In this document: piece by piece, positions 35,441-45,096 of the stretch
Position numbering within the stretch: position 1 is the stretch's first letter
Layout of the letters: each line of letters starts with the position of its first letter
Notes under the pieces: model-generated
The model's database searches: none
Told to the model about the DNA's origin: nothing
The model's input: only the letters and a program-made list of their open reading frames with translations
Assembly (NCBI GenBank): GCA_016793775.1
Contig: JAEULK010000043.1
Coordinates: forward strand, 186,001-250,000
From: Sphingopyxis sp.
GTDB lineage: Bacteria > Pseudomonadota > Alphaproteobacteria > Sphingomonadales > Sphingomonadaceae
Direction: 5' to 3'
DNA length: 64,000 nucleotides
Made by a program: the position numbers and the translations under genes

Positions 35441-36916
35441 TCACTTGATGCTGAAACCCGGCGAAACGTCTGACCCGCCACGCAGGCGATCGGCATCGCT
35501 CGGCGAGGTGTCGAGCCGCGGCTTGGGACGATCGCCGCCGGTCACGCCGTTGGTGGTCTGACCGAGCAGCAGCCGCGAGATGTCATTGGCGTCCTGATAG
35601 CCATCGGTCGGCATCTTGATCTCGTTCGCCGACACCGGCTGGACCAGATAGGGCGTCACGACGATCACCAGTTCGGTTTCGCCGCGGCGGAAGCTGTCGG
35701 ACTTGAAAAGCATGCCGAGCAGCGGCACGTCGCCGAGGCCGGGCATCTTGTCGATCGCGCCGATCGAGCGGTTATTGAGCAGGCCAGCGATCATGAAACT
35801 TTCGCCCGAACCCAGCTCGACCGTCGTTTCGGCGCGGCGGATCGTCAACGCGGGGATCTGGAATCCTCCCATCACGATCGCGCCTTCGGTCGACAGTTCG
35901 GACACTTCGGGTCGCACGCGCAGGCTGATGCGGCCGTTCGACAACACCGTCGGCGTATAGGCCAAACTGACACCATAACGGCGATATTCGATCGTCGTAC
36001 CCGCGAAGTTTCCGGGGATCGGAATCGGGAATTCGCCGCCGGCGAGGAAGTCGGCGGTTTCACCCGAGATCGCGGTCAGATTGGGCTGCGCGAGCGTTGC
36101 GACCAGGCCCGAACGCTCGCCCATGTCGAGCGAGGCCATCAGGTCGAGCCCGAACAGCCGACCCGCGCCGGCGAGGCTGCGCGTACCCGACGGCGTTGTA
36201 AAGTTATACGAAGTCGTGCCGTTGCTGGTCGTAATCGTACCGGCTGTGCGGCCACCGAACACGCCGCCCAGGAAACCGTTGCCCAACGGGCCGTCGGTGT
36301 CGCGGGTCAGAAGATTGCCGCTGATTTCCTTGATCAGCGAACGGTTCACCTCAGCGATCCGAACCTGCAAATTGACCTGTAGCGGGGTGGCGGTGCGGAG
36401 ACGCGACAGCACCTTGGTTTCCTCGCCGACGAAGGCCTGCACCAGCCGTTCGGCCTCGGCGGCATCGTCGGGCGACTGGACCGTCCCGGTGAGCAGCACG
36501 AAGCCGTTCATCGTGTTGGCGTTGATCGCCGCGTCGGGCATCGCCAGCGAGAGCATCTGGTCGATGGTCTCGATATTGTTGCCGACGCGGGCGACGGTCG
36601 AATAGACGATCCGGCCGCTGGCATCGGTCGCGTAGATGCTCGTCTCGCCCGGTTTCTTGCCGAAGATATAGAGCTGGCGGCTCGACCGGACCTGGACGTC
36701 GGCGACTTCGTCGTTGGCGACAAAGACGTCGGTCATCGCGGCGGGCAGGCTGACCAGACGGCCGCGACCGACCGACAGGTCAACGCTGCTGCTGGCGTTC
36801 TGCACCGCCTGGGCCAGCGCCTGGTGGGCGGGAGCCGCGACCAGCGTTGCTGCGACCAGGCCGATGGCTAGGGTGCGGGCGAGCGCCACCGCCTTGAAAT
36901 TGGCTTTGCTGTTCAT
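35441..36916 (-). CDS. cpaC: Tad pilus secretin CpaC (RcpA)
   Basis: 491-aa outer-membrane secretin. Signal peptide (KAVALARTLAIGLVAATLVA ending HQALAQA), N-terminal secretin-associated domain (SVDLSVGRGRLVSLP, VADVQVRSSRQLYIFGKKPG), a BON-like segment (NGFVLLTGTVQSPDDAAEAE) and the secretin core (GETADFLAGGEFPIPIPGNF, MIAGLLNNRSIGAIDKMPGL, LPLLGMLFKSDSF-type block). It starts 2 nt after the cpaB stop. Confidence 0.95.
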   Translation of the reverse strand: MNSKANFKAVALARTLAIGLVAATLVAAPAHQALAQAVQNASSSVDLSVGRGRLVSLPAAMTDVFVANDEVADVQVRSSRQLYIFGKKPGETSIYATDASGRIVYSTVARVGNNIETIDQMLSLAMPDAAINANTMNGFVLLTGTVQSPDDAAEAERLVQAFVGEETKVLSRLRTATPLQVNLQVRIAEVNRSLIKEISGNLLTRDTDGPLGNGFLGGVFGGRTAGTITTSNGTTSYNFTTPSGTRSLAGAGRLFGLDLMASLDMGERSGLVATLAQPNLTAISGETADFLAGGEFPIPIPGNFAGTTIEYRRYGVSLAYTPTVLSNGRISLRVRPEVSELSTEGAIVMGGFQIPALTIRRAETTVELGSGESFMIAGLLNNRSIGAIDKMPGLGDVPLLGMLFKSDSFRRGETELVIVVTPYLVQPVSANEIKMPTDGYQDANDISRLLLGQTTNGVTGGDRPKPRLDTSPSDADRLRGGSDVSPGFSIK

Positions 36917-36917
36917 G

Positions 36918-37955
36918 TTACTTACCCCCAACCGGCACTTCGGTGGTCTTTTCGCCGCGCGTCACGCGGACGACCGGACCACGCGGCGCTGCCGGAGCGC
37001 CTCCGTAGCTGGCGGGCTGGCCGCCACCGTAATTGTTCGTCGGCTGCGGGCGCGGTGCCGAGACCCGACCGCTGACCGGGATCCAGAAACGCGACACGTC
37101 GCCGCCGGTAGTCGCCGATCCGCGGCCCGAGGTCGGGCGAGCGGCGGCTTCGGCCATCATCTTCTTTTCGGCAGCGGTGCCGCCTTTGGTCGGCACGCTG
37201 ACGTCGCCCGAAGCGATCGCGGCGTCGAGTTCGCCGGCGCTTTCGGCCAGCGGGCGCAGTGCGAGCGAGAGGCGGCCCATATTCTGCGCGACAGCAATCT
37301 TTTCGGCGATTTCCGGCGTCGCTTCGAGCGTCACCGAGCCGAAGGTGCGAACCGGGGTCTTGCCCGTTTCATCCTCGGCGTCGTAGCGCTGGTCGGTGGC
37401 GAGCACGCGGACGTTGTTGACGATCGTCTCGGCGGTGAACAACTGCTCGTCGGGATAGGCGCTGCCCTCCTTGATCTTGATTTCCTGCGCGAGGACCACG
37501 TCGACGCGGTCGCCCGGGAAGACAAAGCCGGCGACGCCCTGTTCCTGGCTGACCTTGACGGTCACGGCCCGCATACCCGGGCCGAGCGCTGCGGCGAGGA
37601 AGCCGCGATCGTCGGGATGGACGAGCGCGCCCTGCGTCAGCGGCTGGCCCGCGGTGATCGGATAGCGCACGACCGTTCCGACCAGATTGTTCACGTCGGT
37701 CTTCTCCTTCAGGAAATAGGCCTTCTCGACCAGTTCCTTCGGCCAGGGCTGAAAGCGGAAGCTGTCGGGGCCGATGATCGTCCCGACCGGCAGCTGGCGC
37801 GTTGCAACCAAGATCATCGGACCCTGAAGATCGGGTGCCGCGGCAGCGCGTGCCTGCGGTGTCGATGCGCCGCGCATCATCTGGTTGACCCCGAATGCGG
37901 CGCCGATCGCAATGACCAGCGCGCCGACGATCAGCATTATCTTTCGCGTATCCAT
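36918..37955 (-). CDS. cpaB: Pilus assembly protein CpaB (RcpC)
   Basis: 345 aa, with one N-terminal membrane helix (IMLIVGALVIAIGAAFGVNQ), then an SAF domain (ILVATRQLPVGTIIGPDSFR) and the RcpC/CpaB core (VTVKVSQEQGVAGFVFPGDR, VDVVLAQEIKI). The C-terminal region is Gly/Pro/Arg-rich. A periplasmic partner of the CpaC secretin. Confidence 0.93.
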   Translation of the reverse strand: MDTRKIMLIVGALVIAIGAAFGVNQMMRGASTPQARAAAAPDLQGPMILVATRQLPVGTIIGPDSFRFQPWPKELVEKAYFLKEKTDVNNLVGTVVRYPITAGQPLTQGALVHPDDRGFLAAALGPGMRAVTVKVSQEQGVAGFVFPGDRVDVVLAQEIKIKEGSAYPDEQLFTAETIVNNVRVLATDQRYDAEDETGKTPVRTFGSVTLEATPEIAEKIAVAQNMGRLSLALRPLAESAGELDAAIASGDVSVPTKGGTAAEKKMMAEAAARPTSGRGSATTGGDVSRFWIPVSGRVSAPRPQPTNNYGGGQPASYGGAPAAPRGPVVRVTRGEKTTEVPVGGK

Positions 37956-38003
37956 GACGATTTTTCGCCTCCTAACACTCGCCAGACGCGGCGGTGTTTG
38001 CCC

Positions 38004-38492
38004 TCAACTCGACCCGATAGCCTGAAATTGGTTAAGATATTGTTGGTGAAGCGCCCAGAGGCCCGCAGCCGCGATGGCGACCCCATAGGGCACCTCCGGC
38101 TTAGCCACCGGACGCCTAATGATCTGGTGCACCAGCATCGCCGCCGACACTGCGGCGCCGGCCAGCGCCATCACCATCAGCGCCTGTGTCGCGATCGACG
38201 TCGGCACCCACAAAAACACCGCAAAGACATTCTTCACGTCACCACCGCCCATTGCGTTCAGCATGTAGAGCAGCAGGAAAAAGCCGAAGGTCGCGAGCGC
38301 GACCCCCGTCACCACCGCGACATCGGGCCACAGCGACCAGCCGGCGGCATACCAGAAGGGAATGGCGGCCGTGGCGATCAGCCCGTTGAGCCCGTTCGAG
38401 ATCTCGCGCCAGCGCAAGTCGCTGATCGCCGAGCAGATCATCAGGATCGCCGCGAGCGTCATCAGGACAAGCTGGAAGATTGGGCCGATCAT
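38004..38492 (-). CDS. cpaA: Prepilin peptidase CpaA (TadV-like)
   Basis: 162-aa aspartic membrane peptidase that cleaves Flp-type prepilins. The catalytic pair Asp25 (SAISDLRWREISN) and Asp85 (MGGGDVKN, the GxGDxK motif) sits between four to six membrane helices. First gene of the minus-strand cluster; AGGGA upstream supports 38492, with 38513 as alternative. No pilin gene lies upstream: the next gene is a divergent oxidoreductase. Confidence 0.9.
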   Translation of the reverse strand: MIGPIFQLVLMTLAAILMICSAISDLRWREISNGLNGLIATAAIPFWYAAGWSLWPDVAVVTGVALATFGFFLLLYMLNAMGGGDVKNVFAVFLWVPTSIATQALMVMALAGAAVSAAMLVHQIIRRPVAKPEVPYGVAIAAAGLWALHQQYLNQFQAIGSS

Positions 38493-38585
38493 GAAACCGT
38501 CCCTAGAGATCATGACTTACCAAATGGTAACCATGTTGGGGCGCGGCTTGCTTGCTTTCCGCCCATCAGCCGATATGCGACGGCA

Positions 38586-39716
38586 ATGGCCGCACCCCTC
38601 CCGTCCGAAACCGATATACTCATCGTGGGCGCCGGCATTGCGGGCGCGTCGCTCGCCGCATCGATCGCGCCGTTTCGCCGGGTACTGATGATCGAGGCCG
38701 AGGATGGGCCCGGCTATCATGCGACCGGCCGCTCGGCCGCCTTCTGGCAGGAAAGCTATGGCGGCACTGGGGTACAACCGCTGACCGCCGCCTCGTTCGA
38801 CACGCTGGCGAAGCCCGATCCCGCCTTTTCTGACCGCGCATTCCTGTCCCCGCGCACGGCGGTGATGCTCGGGCGCCGAAACGAAGCGGCAGCGATCGAC
38901 GGTTTCGTCGCCGAATTTACCGCTCAAGGCGTCGAGGTGGCGCGCCTGTCGCCGGGCGCGCTCGCCGATCAAATCCCCGGCCTCGACCCCGCCTGGAGCG
39001 AAGCGGCGTTCGAGCCCTCGTGCCGCGATATCGACGTCGCGGCGCTGCATGCCGCCTATCTGCGCGCGGCGAAACGCGGCGGCGCTTCCCTGGCGGTGCG
39101 CACACCGCTGCTTTCGGCGCGCCGCGGCGGCGGCGGCTGGATGGTGGAAACGGGGCAGGGGGCAATCCGCGCCGCGGTGATCATCAACGCCGCCGGCGCC
39201 TGGGCCGACCGGATCGCGCTCGCCTGCGGCTCGGCGCCAGTCGGTATCCAGCCCTATCGCCGGACGCTGGTGCAGGTCCGGCTCGGCGTCCCGACGCCCG
39301 CCGCGCTGCCGCTGATCGGCCACATCGGCGGTGATTTCTATTTCAAGGGCGAGGGTGAGGGGCGCATCTGGCTGAGCCCGCACGACGAAGCCCCCAGCGA
39401 TCCCTGCGACGCCGCGCCCGAGGAGATCGACGTCGCGATGGCGATCGACCGGCTGCAATCGGTGGTCGACTGGTCCATCGCAGCGGTGGAGCGCAAATGG
39501 GCGGGGCTGCGCAGCTTCACGCCCGACCGGCTGCCGGTTTTTGGCTTCGACCCTGCGATCCCCGATTTTTTCTGGTGCGCCGGGCAGGGCGGTTTCGGTA
39601 TCCAGACCGCGCCCGCGATCGCGGCCTTGGCGGCGGCACAGCTTGGCGGGCCCGTGCCGGACGGCGCCATCGGAGCGATAGATCCGCTCGCCTATGCGCC
39701 ATCGCGCTTTGCCTGA
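38586..39716 (+). CDS. FAD-dependent oxidoreductase (D-amino acid/glycine oxidase-like)
   Basis: 376-aa DAO-family flavoprotein. The dinucleotide motif IVGAGIAGASLAASIAPFRR is N-terminal, with an FAD-ribose Glu in LMIEAEDGPGYHATGRSAA. It continues with SCRDIDVAALHAAYLRAAKR, IINAAGAWADRIALACG and the C-terminal AGQGGFGIQTAPAIAALAA. It probably oxidises an amine or amino acid; the substrate is not predictable. Divergent from cpaA across 93 bp. Confidence 0.9.
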   Translation: MAAPLPSETDILIVGAGIAGASLAASIAPFRRVLMIEAEDGPGYHATGRSAAFWQESYGGTGVQPLTAASFDTLAKPDPAFSDRAFLSPRTAVMLGRRNEAAAIDGFVAEFTAQGVEVARLSPGALADQIPGLDPAWSEAAFEPSCRDIDVAALHAAYLRAAKRGGASLAVRTPLLSARRGGGGWMVETGQGAIRAAVIINAAGAWADRIALACGSAPVGIQPYRRTLVQVRLGVPTPAALPLIGHIGGDFYFKGEGEGRIWLSPHDEAPSDPCDAAPEEIDVAMAIDRLQSVVDWSIAAVERKWAGLRSFTPDRLPVFGFDPAIPDFFWCAGQGGFGIQTAPAIAALAAAQLGGPVPDGAIGAIDPLAYAPSRFA

Positions 39717-39806
39717 CGCCAGCCATCGTCCAGCTTGCGCCGAACGCTGGCGGGTCTAACATGGGTTAGCCGCACGGACCGGTGGCTCAATGTTTGGAGG
39801 ATATCC

Positions 39807-39983
39807 ATGGCGCATTATTTCGAGATCAAGCAGAACAAGGCCGGCGAATATGTCGCCTATTTCAAATACAACAGCGAAACGATGTTCTGGACCGAGGGTT
39901 ATTCGAGCAAGGCGTCCGCAGTGAACGCCATCGAATCGATCAAGAAAAATGGTCCAGGCGCCGAGACCAAAGAAGCCGAATAA
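39807..39983 (+). CDS. YegP-like DUF1508 protein
   Basis: 58-aa single-repeat DUF1508 protein: HYFEIKQNKAGEYVAYFKYN followed by SETMFWTEGYSSKASAVNAI and ESIKKNGPGAE, a beta-beta-beta-alpha repeat. The E. coli homologue YegP has two repeats. A strong TTTGGAGG ribosome site at 39793-39800 fixes the start. Function unknown. Confidence 0.93.
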   Translation: MAHYFEIKQNKAGEYVAYFKYNSETMFWTEGYSSKASAVNAIESIKKNGPGAETKEAE

Positions 39984-40001
39984 GCGAACCCGCGCGGGCG
40001 T

Positions 40002-40469
40002 TCAGCGCGCCCGCGCCTTTCGCATGACTTCCAGCGCGGCATCGCTGGCCAGCTTGTCGGCCATTTCATTGTCGGGATGGCCGGCATGGCCCTTGACCCA
40101 CAGCCACTCGATGTCGTGGCGCGCCGCCTCGGCGACCAGCCGCTGCCACAGGTCGGCGTTGGCGACCGGCTTCTTTGCGGCGGTTTTCCAGCCATTCTTC
40201 TGCCAGCCGAACACCCATTTGGTGATCCCGTCGCGGACATAGACGCTGTCGGTCGACAGTGCGACCTTGCAGCGCCGCTTGAGCGCCGCCAGCGCCTCGA
40301 TCGCCGCCATCATCTCCATGCGATTGTTCGTCGTGTCGGGCTCGCCGCCGGACAAGCTTTTCACGACATCGCCCCACCGCAGCACCGCGCCCCAGCCGCC
40401 CGGGCCGGGGTTGCCTTTGCACGCGCCGTCGGTCGCGACGATCACCGTCTTGCCCGGTTTGTCCGTCAT
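40002..40469 (-). CDS. rnhA: Ribonuclease HI
   Basis: Cleaves RNA in RNA-DNA hybrids, 155 aa. Active-site residues Asp14 ([17 protein letters not shown]), Glu52 ([13 protein letters not shown]), Asp74 ([12 protein letters not shown]) and Asp138, with His128 ([17 protein letters not shown]). The basic handle region ([14 protein letters not shown]) is present. Its ATG overlaps the thrB stop (ATGA). Last gene of ispH-thrB-rnhA. Confidence 0.97.
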   Translation of the reverse strand: MTDKPGKTVIVATDGACKGNPGPGGWGAVLRWGDVVKSLSGGEPDTTNNRMEMMAAIEALAALKRRCKVALSTDSVYVRDGITKWVFGWQKNGWKTAAKKPVANADLWQRLVAEAARHDIEWLWVKGHAGHPDNEMADKLASDAALEVMRKARAR

Positions 40470-41428
40470 GCGGCGGCGAACAGGCTGGCGGCGTCAGAGC
40501 CCTGATAGCGGCGAAGCCTCTCAAGGAAGGGCGAGGGATCCTTGCGCGTCACGAGCGCGTCGGCGGGCGTATGAACCCAGTCATGCGCGCGCGTCAGCAG
40601 GAAGCGCAGCGAGGCGCCGCGTGCCAGCAGCGGCAAGGCCGCCTGTTCGGCGTCGGTCAGCGCAATTTCGCTGGCATAACCCGCCATCAGCGCCCTGGCG
40701 CGCGCTGCATCGCAGCGGCTGCCGTCGGCGGAAAAAGTCCAGCTTGCATGGGTGACCGCGACGTCATAGGCGCGAAAATCGGTCGCGGCGAAATAAAAGT
40801 CGATCAGGCCGGTCACCGTGTCGCCGAGCATCAAGACATTGTCGGGAAACAGGTCGGCGTGGATGACATGCGCCGGCAGGTCGGTCGGCCAATGCGCATC
40901 GAGATAGTCGAGTTCGGCGGCGACGATCGCGGCAAGCCCCGGCCGCACGGCATCGAGATCGCCAGTCGCCTCCGCAACCCCACGCCAATGCGCATGGCCC
41001 ATGCTGTTCTCGCGCCCGTTGGTATAATGTGCGAGCGCGCCGTGCATCGCTCCGAGCGCAGCGCCAGCCGACTGGCACTGCGCCGCCGTCGGCTTGGTCA
41101 GCGAAATGCCGGGCAGGAACTGGATAATGCATGCGGCCCGGTCCGAAATCTGCTGGACCGCCACGCCGTGCCGGTCGCGGATCATCGGCGGCACCGCGCA
41201 GCCGCTCGCCGCCAGATGCGCCAGCAGATCGACGAAGAAGGGCAGGTCATCGACCTTCACCCGCTTTTCATAAAGCGTCAGGATGAAGCGTCCCGACGTG
41301 GTTTCGAGCAGAAAATTGCTGTTTTCGACGCCCTCGGCAATGCCTTTGCACGACCGCACAGTGCCGATATCGTAGCGGGCGACCAGCGCGGCGAGATCGT
41401 CGGGATCAACCCCGGTATAGACCGCCAT
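40466..41428 (-). CDS. thrB: Homoserine kinase (ThrB, aminoglycoside-phosphotransferase fold)
   Basis: Phosphorylates homoserine in threonine synthesis, 320 aa. This is the alphaproteobacterial type with a choline-kinase-like fold: [59 protein letters not shown] with the Brenner HxDxxxxN motif, and [20 protein letters not shown] with the metal-binding Asp. The ATG overlaps the ispH stop as TGATG. Confidence 0.95.
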   Translation of the reverse strand: MAVYTGVDPDDLAALVARYDIGTVRSCKGIAEGVENSNFLLETTSGRFILTLYEKRVKVDDLPFFVDLLAHLAASGCAVPPMIRDRHGVAVQQISDRAACIIQFLPGISLTKPTAAQCQSAGAALGAMHGALAHYTNGRENSMGHAHWRGVAEATGDLDAVRPGLAAIVAAELDYLDAHWPTDLPAHVIHADLFPDNVLMLGDTVTGLIDFYFAATDFRAYDVAVTHASWTFSADGSRCDAARARALMAGYASEIALTDAEQAALPLLARGASLRFLLTRAHDWVHTPADALVTRKDPSPFLERLRRYQGSDAASLFAAA

Positions 41429-42414
41429 CAGGCTGCCGCCGGATCGAGCCCGCGCGGCAGCTTAAAGACCATATTCTCCTCGGCGGTCACCACGACATCC
41501 TCGGTGATCGGGCGATGCGCCGCGACGGCATCGATGACTTCGCGCACCAGAGCCTCGGGCGCGCTGGCGCCGGCAGTGATGCCCAGCGTGCCGATATCGG
41601 TCAGCCACGCGGGATCGACGTCGGTACCGCGCTGAACCAGATGCGCGGGCACGCCCATGCGCTCGGCGACTTCGACGAGGCGCAGGCTGTTCGAGCTGTT
41701 CGGCGCGCCGATGACGATCATCCGGTCGCAGCGGCCGGCGATCGCCTTCACCGCTTCCTGGCGGTTCGATGTCGCGTAGCAGATATCCTCACCGCGCGGG
41801 CCACTGATCGCCGGGAAACGATGCTGGAGCGCCGCGATGATGTCGCGCGTATCGTCCACCGACAGCGTCGTCTGCGTCAGGAATGACAATTTGTCGGGGT
41901 CCGGCGGGCAGAGTGAGGCGACGTCGTCGACCGATTCGATCAAGGTCATCGCTCCGTGGGGCAGCTGGCCCAGCGTCCCGATCACTTCGGGATGGCCGGC
42001 GTGGCCGACAAAGACGATATGGCGGCCGTTTTCGTGGGCGCGCTCGGCCTGGCGGTGGACCTTCGACACCAGTGGGCAGGTCGCGTCGATATAATCGAGC
42101 CCGCGCGCTTCGGCCTTTGCCGGCACCGCCTTGGGCACGCCATGCGCGCTGAACACGACCGGCACGCCATCGGGCACTTGTTCGAGCGATTCGACGAAGA
42201 TCGCGCCCTGGGCCTTCAGCGTATCGACGACATAGCGGTTGTGGACGATCTCGTGCCGGACATAGACGGGCGCGCCATAACGCTCCAGCGCGAGTTCGAC
42301 GATGCGGATCGCGCGATCGACGCCGGCGCAGAAACCGCGCGGCGCCGCGATCAAAACCTTGAGTTCTGCGGTTTCGGGATTGCCGGTCTGGGCGATGATG
42401 GCGGGCGCGTTCAT
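41428..42414 (-). CDS. ispH: 4-hydroxy-3-methylbut-2-enyl diphosphate reductase
   Basis: Last step of the MEP isoprenoid pathway, making IPP and DMAPP, 328 aa. The [4Fe-4S] cysteines are Cys29 ([13 protein letters not shown]), Cys113 ([11 protein letters not shown]) and Cys212 ([12 protein letters not shown]). [16 protein letters not shown] and [15 protein letters not shown] are family blocks. First gene of ispH-thrB-rnhA. Confidence 0.97.
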   Translation of the reverse strand: MNAPAIIAQTGNPETAELKVLIAAPRGFCAGVDRAIRIVELALERYGAPVYVRHEIVHNRYVVDTLKAQGAIFVESLEQVPDGVPVVFSAHGVPKAVPAKAEARGLDYIDATCPLVSKVHRQAERAHENGRHIVFVGHAGHPEVIGTLGQLPHGAMTLIESVDDVASLCPPDPDKLSFLTQTTLSVDDTRDIIAALQHRFPAISGPRGEDICYATSNRQEAVKAIAGRCDRMIVIGAPNSSNSLRLVEVAERMGVPAHLVQRGTDVDPAWLTDIGTLGITAGASAPEALVREVIDAVAAHRPITEDVVVTAEENMVFKLPRGLDPAAA

Positions 42415-42562
42415 GATGCGGCGGCTCTAGCGCAGCCCGACCATATCGGTAAAGCGGCTTGTCCGTGTTGCGCGCCGTTCATCGCCCCGATAAGAAGCGG
42501 CGCGCATGGAGCAGGGATCACTCGCCCTCGTCGCTCCAGCCAAGTGGAAAGCCCTGACCATC

Positions 42563-43234
42563 ATGATGCCCATTTCGTCCCCGCAGCGTAAGATTATGGC
42601 CGTGCTGTGCGGCACCGCCGCCATTTTTACGGTCGCGGGCTGCGCGAAAGACAATGAGATCGATGTCGCGGGCGGCGTCGGCATTACTGCGACGCGCTCG
42701 GTTTGCCCTGCCGTGGCGGTGCCGCTTCACACCGGTGACGTCACCTTGTTCGACCCGGCGACCAGCCGTGATGCGGCGGCGATCGATGTCGTCGCTACGA
42801 TCACCAACCTGACTCCGCAGTGCAACGACACCGGCGAAAAAGTCTATCAGCAGGCGAGTTTCGATGTCGTCGCAACGCGCCGCGACGCCGGGCCGGCGCG
42901 CTCGGTCACCATCCCCTATTTCTCGACCGTCGTGCAGGGCGGTACCGCCGTCGTCGCCAAGCGGCTGGGCAATGTCACGATCAGCTTTGCCGACGGCCAG
43001 ACCCGCGGCAGCGGTCGCGGCCAGGCATCGGCCTATGTCGATCGTGCGGCGGCGACGCTGCCCGCCGACATCACCGAGCGGATCAACCGCAAGCGCAAGG
43101 CGGGCGATCAGGATGCGGCGATCGACCCGCTCAGCATCCCCGAAGTGCGCACCGCCGTGCAGCGCGCGAGCTTCGAATTGCTCGTCGGCTTTCAGCTGAC
43201 GCAGGATCAGCTCGAATATAACGTCCGACGATAG
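42563..43234 (+). CDS. Putative lipoprotein, function unknown
   Basis: About 223 aa. The leader MPISSPQRKIMAVLCGTAAI continues to a lipobox FTVAGC. The mature part is a beta-rich domain (RSVCPAVAVPLHTGDVTLFD, SFDVVATRRDAGPARSVTIP, GGTAVVAKRLGNVTISFADG) with a charged ITERINRKRKAGDQDA segment near the end. ATG codons at 42563, 42566 and 42596 compete; none has a strong ribosome site. Divergent from ispH; followed by a terminator. No known family recognised. Confidence 0.75.
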   Translation: MMPISSPQRKIMAVLCGTAAIFTVAGCAKDNEIDVAGGVGITATRSVCPAVAVPLHTGDVTLFDPATSRDAAAIDVVATITNLTPQCNDTGEKVYQQASFDVVATRRDAGPARSVTIPYFSTVVQGGTAVVAKRLGNVTISFADGQTRGSGRGQASAYVDRAAATLPADITERINRKRKAGDQDAAIDPLSIPEVRTAVQRASFELLVGFQLTQDQLEYNVRR

Positions 43235-43273
43235 GCTTTGCGGCGGCGTACACCGCGCCGTTCGCTTCGCTTC

Positions 43274-43307
43274 GCCCTGCGTCGCCGCCCGGCGACGCAG
43301 GGCTTTT
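43274..43307 (+). terminator. Intrinsic terminator after the 42563-43234 lipoprotein gene
   Basis: Perfect 13-bp inverted repeat GCCCTGCGTCGCC / GGCGACGCAGGGC with a 4-nt loop (GCCC) followed by TTTT, 40 bp after the stop codon. Confidence 0.8.
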
Positions 43308-43368
43308 CGCGTTGCCCAAGCTGCTATAGGGCGCGCGCCACGACTTTGATCAAAGATAGGCCTCGCCC

Positions 43369-45096
43369 GTGACCCTGTTCGCCCGTTTTACCGACCATAT
43401 CGGCGCCGCCCTCGACACGCTTGCTGCCAAAGGCGCGCTTCCTGCCGGTCTCGACCGCAGGTCGATCAGCGTCGAGCCGCCGCGCGATCCGTCGCACGGC
43501 GATGTCGCGACCAACGCGGCGATGGTGCTGTCGAAACCCGCGGGCCTGAACCCGCGCGTACTCGCCGACCTGCTCGTGACTGAACTCGGCGCGCTCGACG
43601 ATGTGACCGCGGCGAGCGTCGCCGGTCCGGGCTTCATCAACCTGCGCCTCGTCGACGACAGTTGGCGCAGCGAACTGGCGCTGATCCATAGCGAGGCCGG
43701 CGATTACGGCCGTTCCGCGATGGGGCAGGGCCGCATCGTCAACGTCGAATATGTATCGGCCAACCCTACCGGCCCCATGCACGTCGGCCATTGCCGCGGC
43801 GCGGTCGTCGGCGATGCGCTCGCGGCGCTGCTCGAATTTGTCGGGCACGGCGTGATCCGTGAATATTATGTCAACGACGCCGGCGCGCAGGTCGACGTGC
43901 TCGCGCGCTCGGTGCATCTGCGCTACCGCGAGGCGCTGGGCGAAGACGTCGGCGCGGTACCCGACGGGCTGTACCCGGGCGACTATCTGATCCCGGTCGC
44001 CCAGAAGCTGGCGACCGAATATGGCGACCGCTTCGTCGGCGCCCCCGAAAGTGCCTGGCTCGGCCTGTTCCGCGCCGAAGCGGTCAGCGCGATGATGAAC
44101 ATGATCCGCGCCGACCTTTCCAAGCTTGGCATCCACCACAATCTCTTTTCGTCGGAGGCCGAACTCCAGGCCGCCGGCAAGCCCGACGTTGCCGAAAAAT
44201 GGCTGCGCGACCACGACCTCGTCTATGATGGCGTACTCGAAGCCCCGAAGGGCGAGACCCCAGAGGATTGGGAGCCGGTCGAGCTGCCACTGTTCCGCTC
44301 GACCCGCTTCGGCGACGACCAGGACCGGCCCATCAAGAAATCGGATGGCAGTTGGACCTATTTCGGCGCCGACCTCGCCTATCATTTCCAGAAAGCCGAA
44401 AGCGCCGACGAACTGATCGACATCTGGGGCGCCGACCATGCGGGCACCGTCAAGCGGATCAAGGCCGCGGTCGCCGCGATGACTGAGGGCCAGAAGAAGT
44501 TCGACGTCAAGCTCGTCCAGATGGTCCGGCTGCTGAAGAACGGCGAGCCGTTCAAGATGTCGAAGCGCGCGGGCAATTTCGTCACGCTCGCCGACATCGT
44601 CGACGAGGTCGGCAAGGATGCGGTGCGCTTCACGATGCTGACGCGAAAGGCCGATGCGCAGATGGATTTCGACTTCGCCAAGGTGGTCGAGGCGTCGCGC
44701 GACAATCCGGTGTGGTATCTGCAATATGCCAATGCGCGAATCTCGCGGCTCCGGAAGAAGGCTGCGGATGCCGGCATAGTGCTGCCCGCACCGGCACCGG
44801 CGCGGCTCAACGCCCATGAACTCGGCCTGGTCAAATTGCTCGCGCAATTCCCGCGGATCGTGGAAGGGGCGGCCGCGTCGCGCGAGCCGCACCGCATCGC
44901 TTTCTACCTCGCCGACGTCGCTGCTGCTTTTCACGCCTGGTATAATCTGGGCAACGACGACCCGGCCTCGCGCATCGTTCTCGACAACGATCCCGAATTG
45001 ACCGCGACTCGCCTTTATTTGGCTGACGGAATCGGGCAGGTTATCCGCAACGGGTTGCACCTTATGGGGGTGGATGCGCTCGAGGAGATGCTGTGA
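43369..45096 (+). CDS. argS: Arginyl-tRNA synthetase
   Basis: Class I synthetase, 575 aa. The N-terminal additional domain is followed by SANPTGPMHVGHCRGAVVGD (HIGH motif HVGH), the catalytic fold, and FKMSKRAGNFVTLADIVDEV (KMSKR-like). The C-terminal helical anticodon-binding domain ends in GLHLMGVDALEEML. GTG start. The stop overlaps the next ATG by one base (TGATG), so it is coupled to the SPOR gene. Confidence 0.97.
   Translation: MTLFARFTDHIGAALDTLAAKGALPAGLDRRSISVEPPRDPSHGDVATNAAMVLSKPAGLNPRVLADLLVTELGALDDVTAASVAGPGFINLRLVDDSWRSELALIHSEAGDYGRSAMGQGRIVNVEYVSANPTGPMHVGHCRGAVVGDALAALLEFVGHGVIREYYVNDAGAQVDVLARSVHLRYREALGEDVGAVPDGLYPGDYLIPVAQKLATEYGDRFVGAPESAWLGLFRAEAVSAMMNMIRADLSKLGIHHNLFSSEAELQAAGKPDVAEKWLRDHDLVYDGVLEAPKGETPEDWEPVELPLFRSTRFGDDQDRPIKKSDGSWTYFGADLAYHFQKAESADELIDIWGADHAGTVKRIKAAVAAMTEGQKKFDVKLVQMVRLLKNGEPFKMSKRAGNFVTLADIVDEVGKDAVRFTMLTRKADAQMDFDFAKVVEASRDNPVWYLQYANARISRLRKKAADAGIVLPAPAPARLNAHELGLVKLLAQFPRIVEGAAASREPHRIAFYLADVAAAFHAWYNLGNDDPASRIVLDNDPELTATRLYLADGIGQVIRNGLHLMGVDALEEML

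Noticed and set aside
36714-38585. In-frame upstream extension of the FAD oxidoreductase to 1000 aa
   Set aside because: It crosses the tad genes antisense; the Rossmann motif begins at the ATG at 38586, so the extension is only an open shadow.
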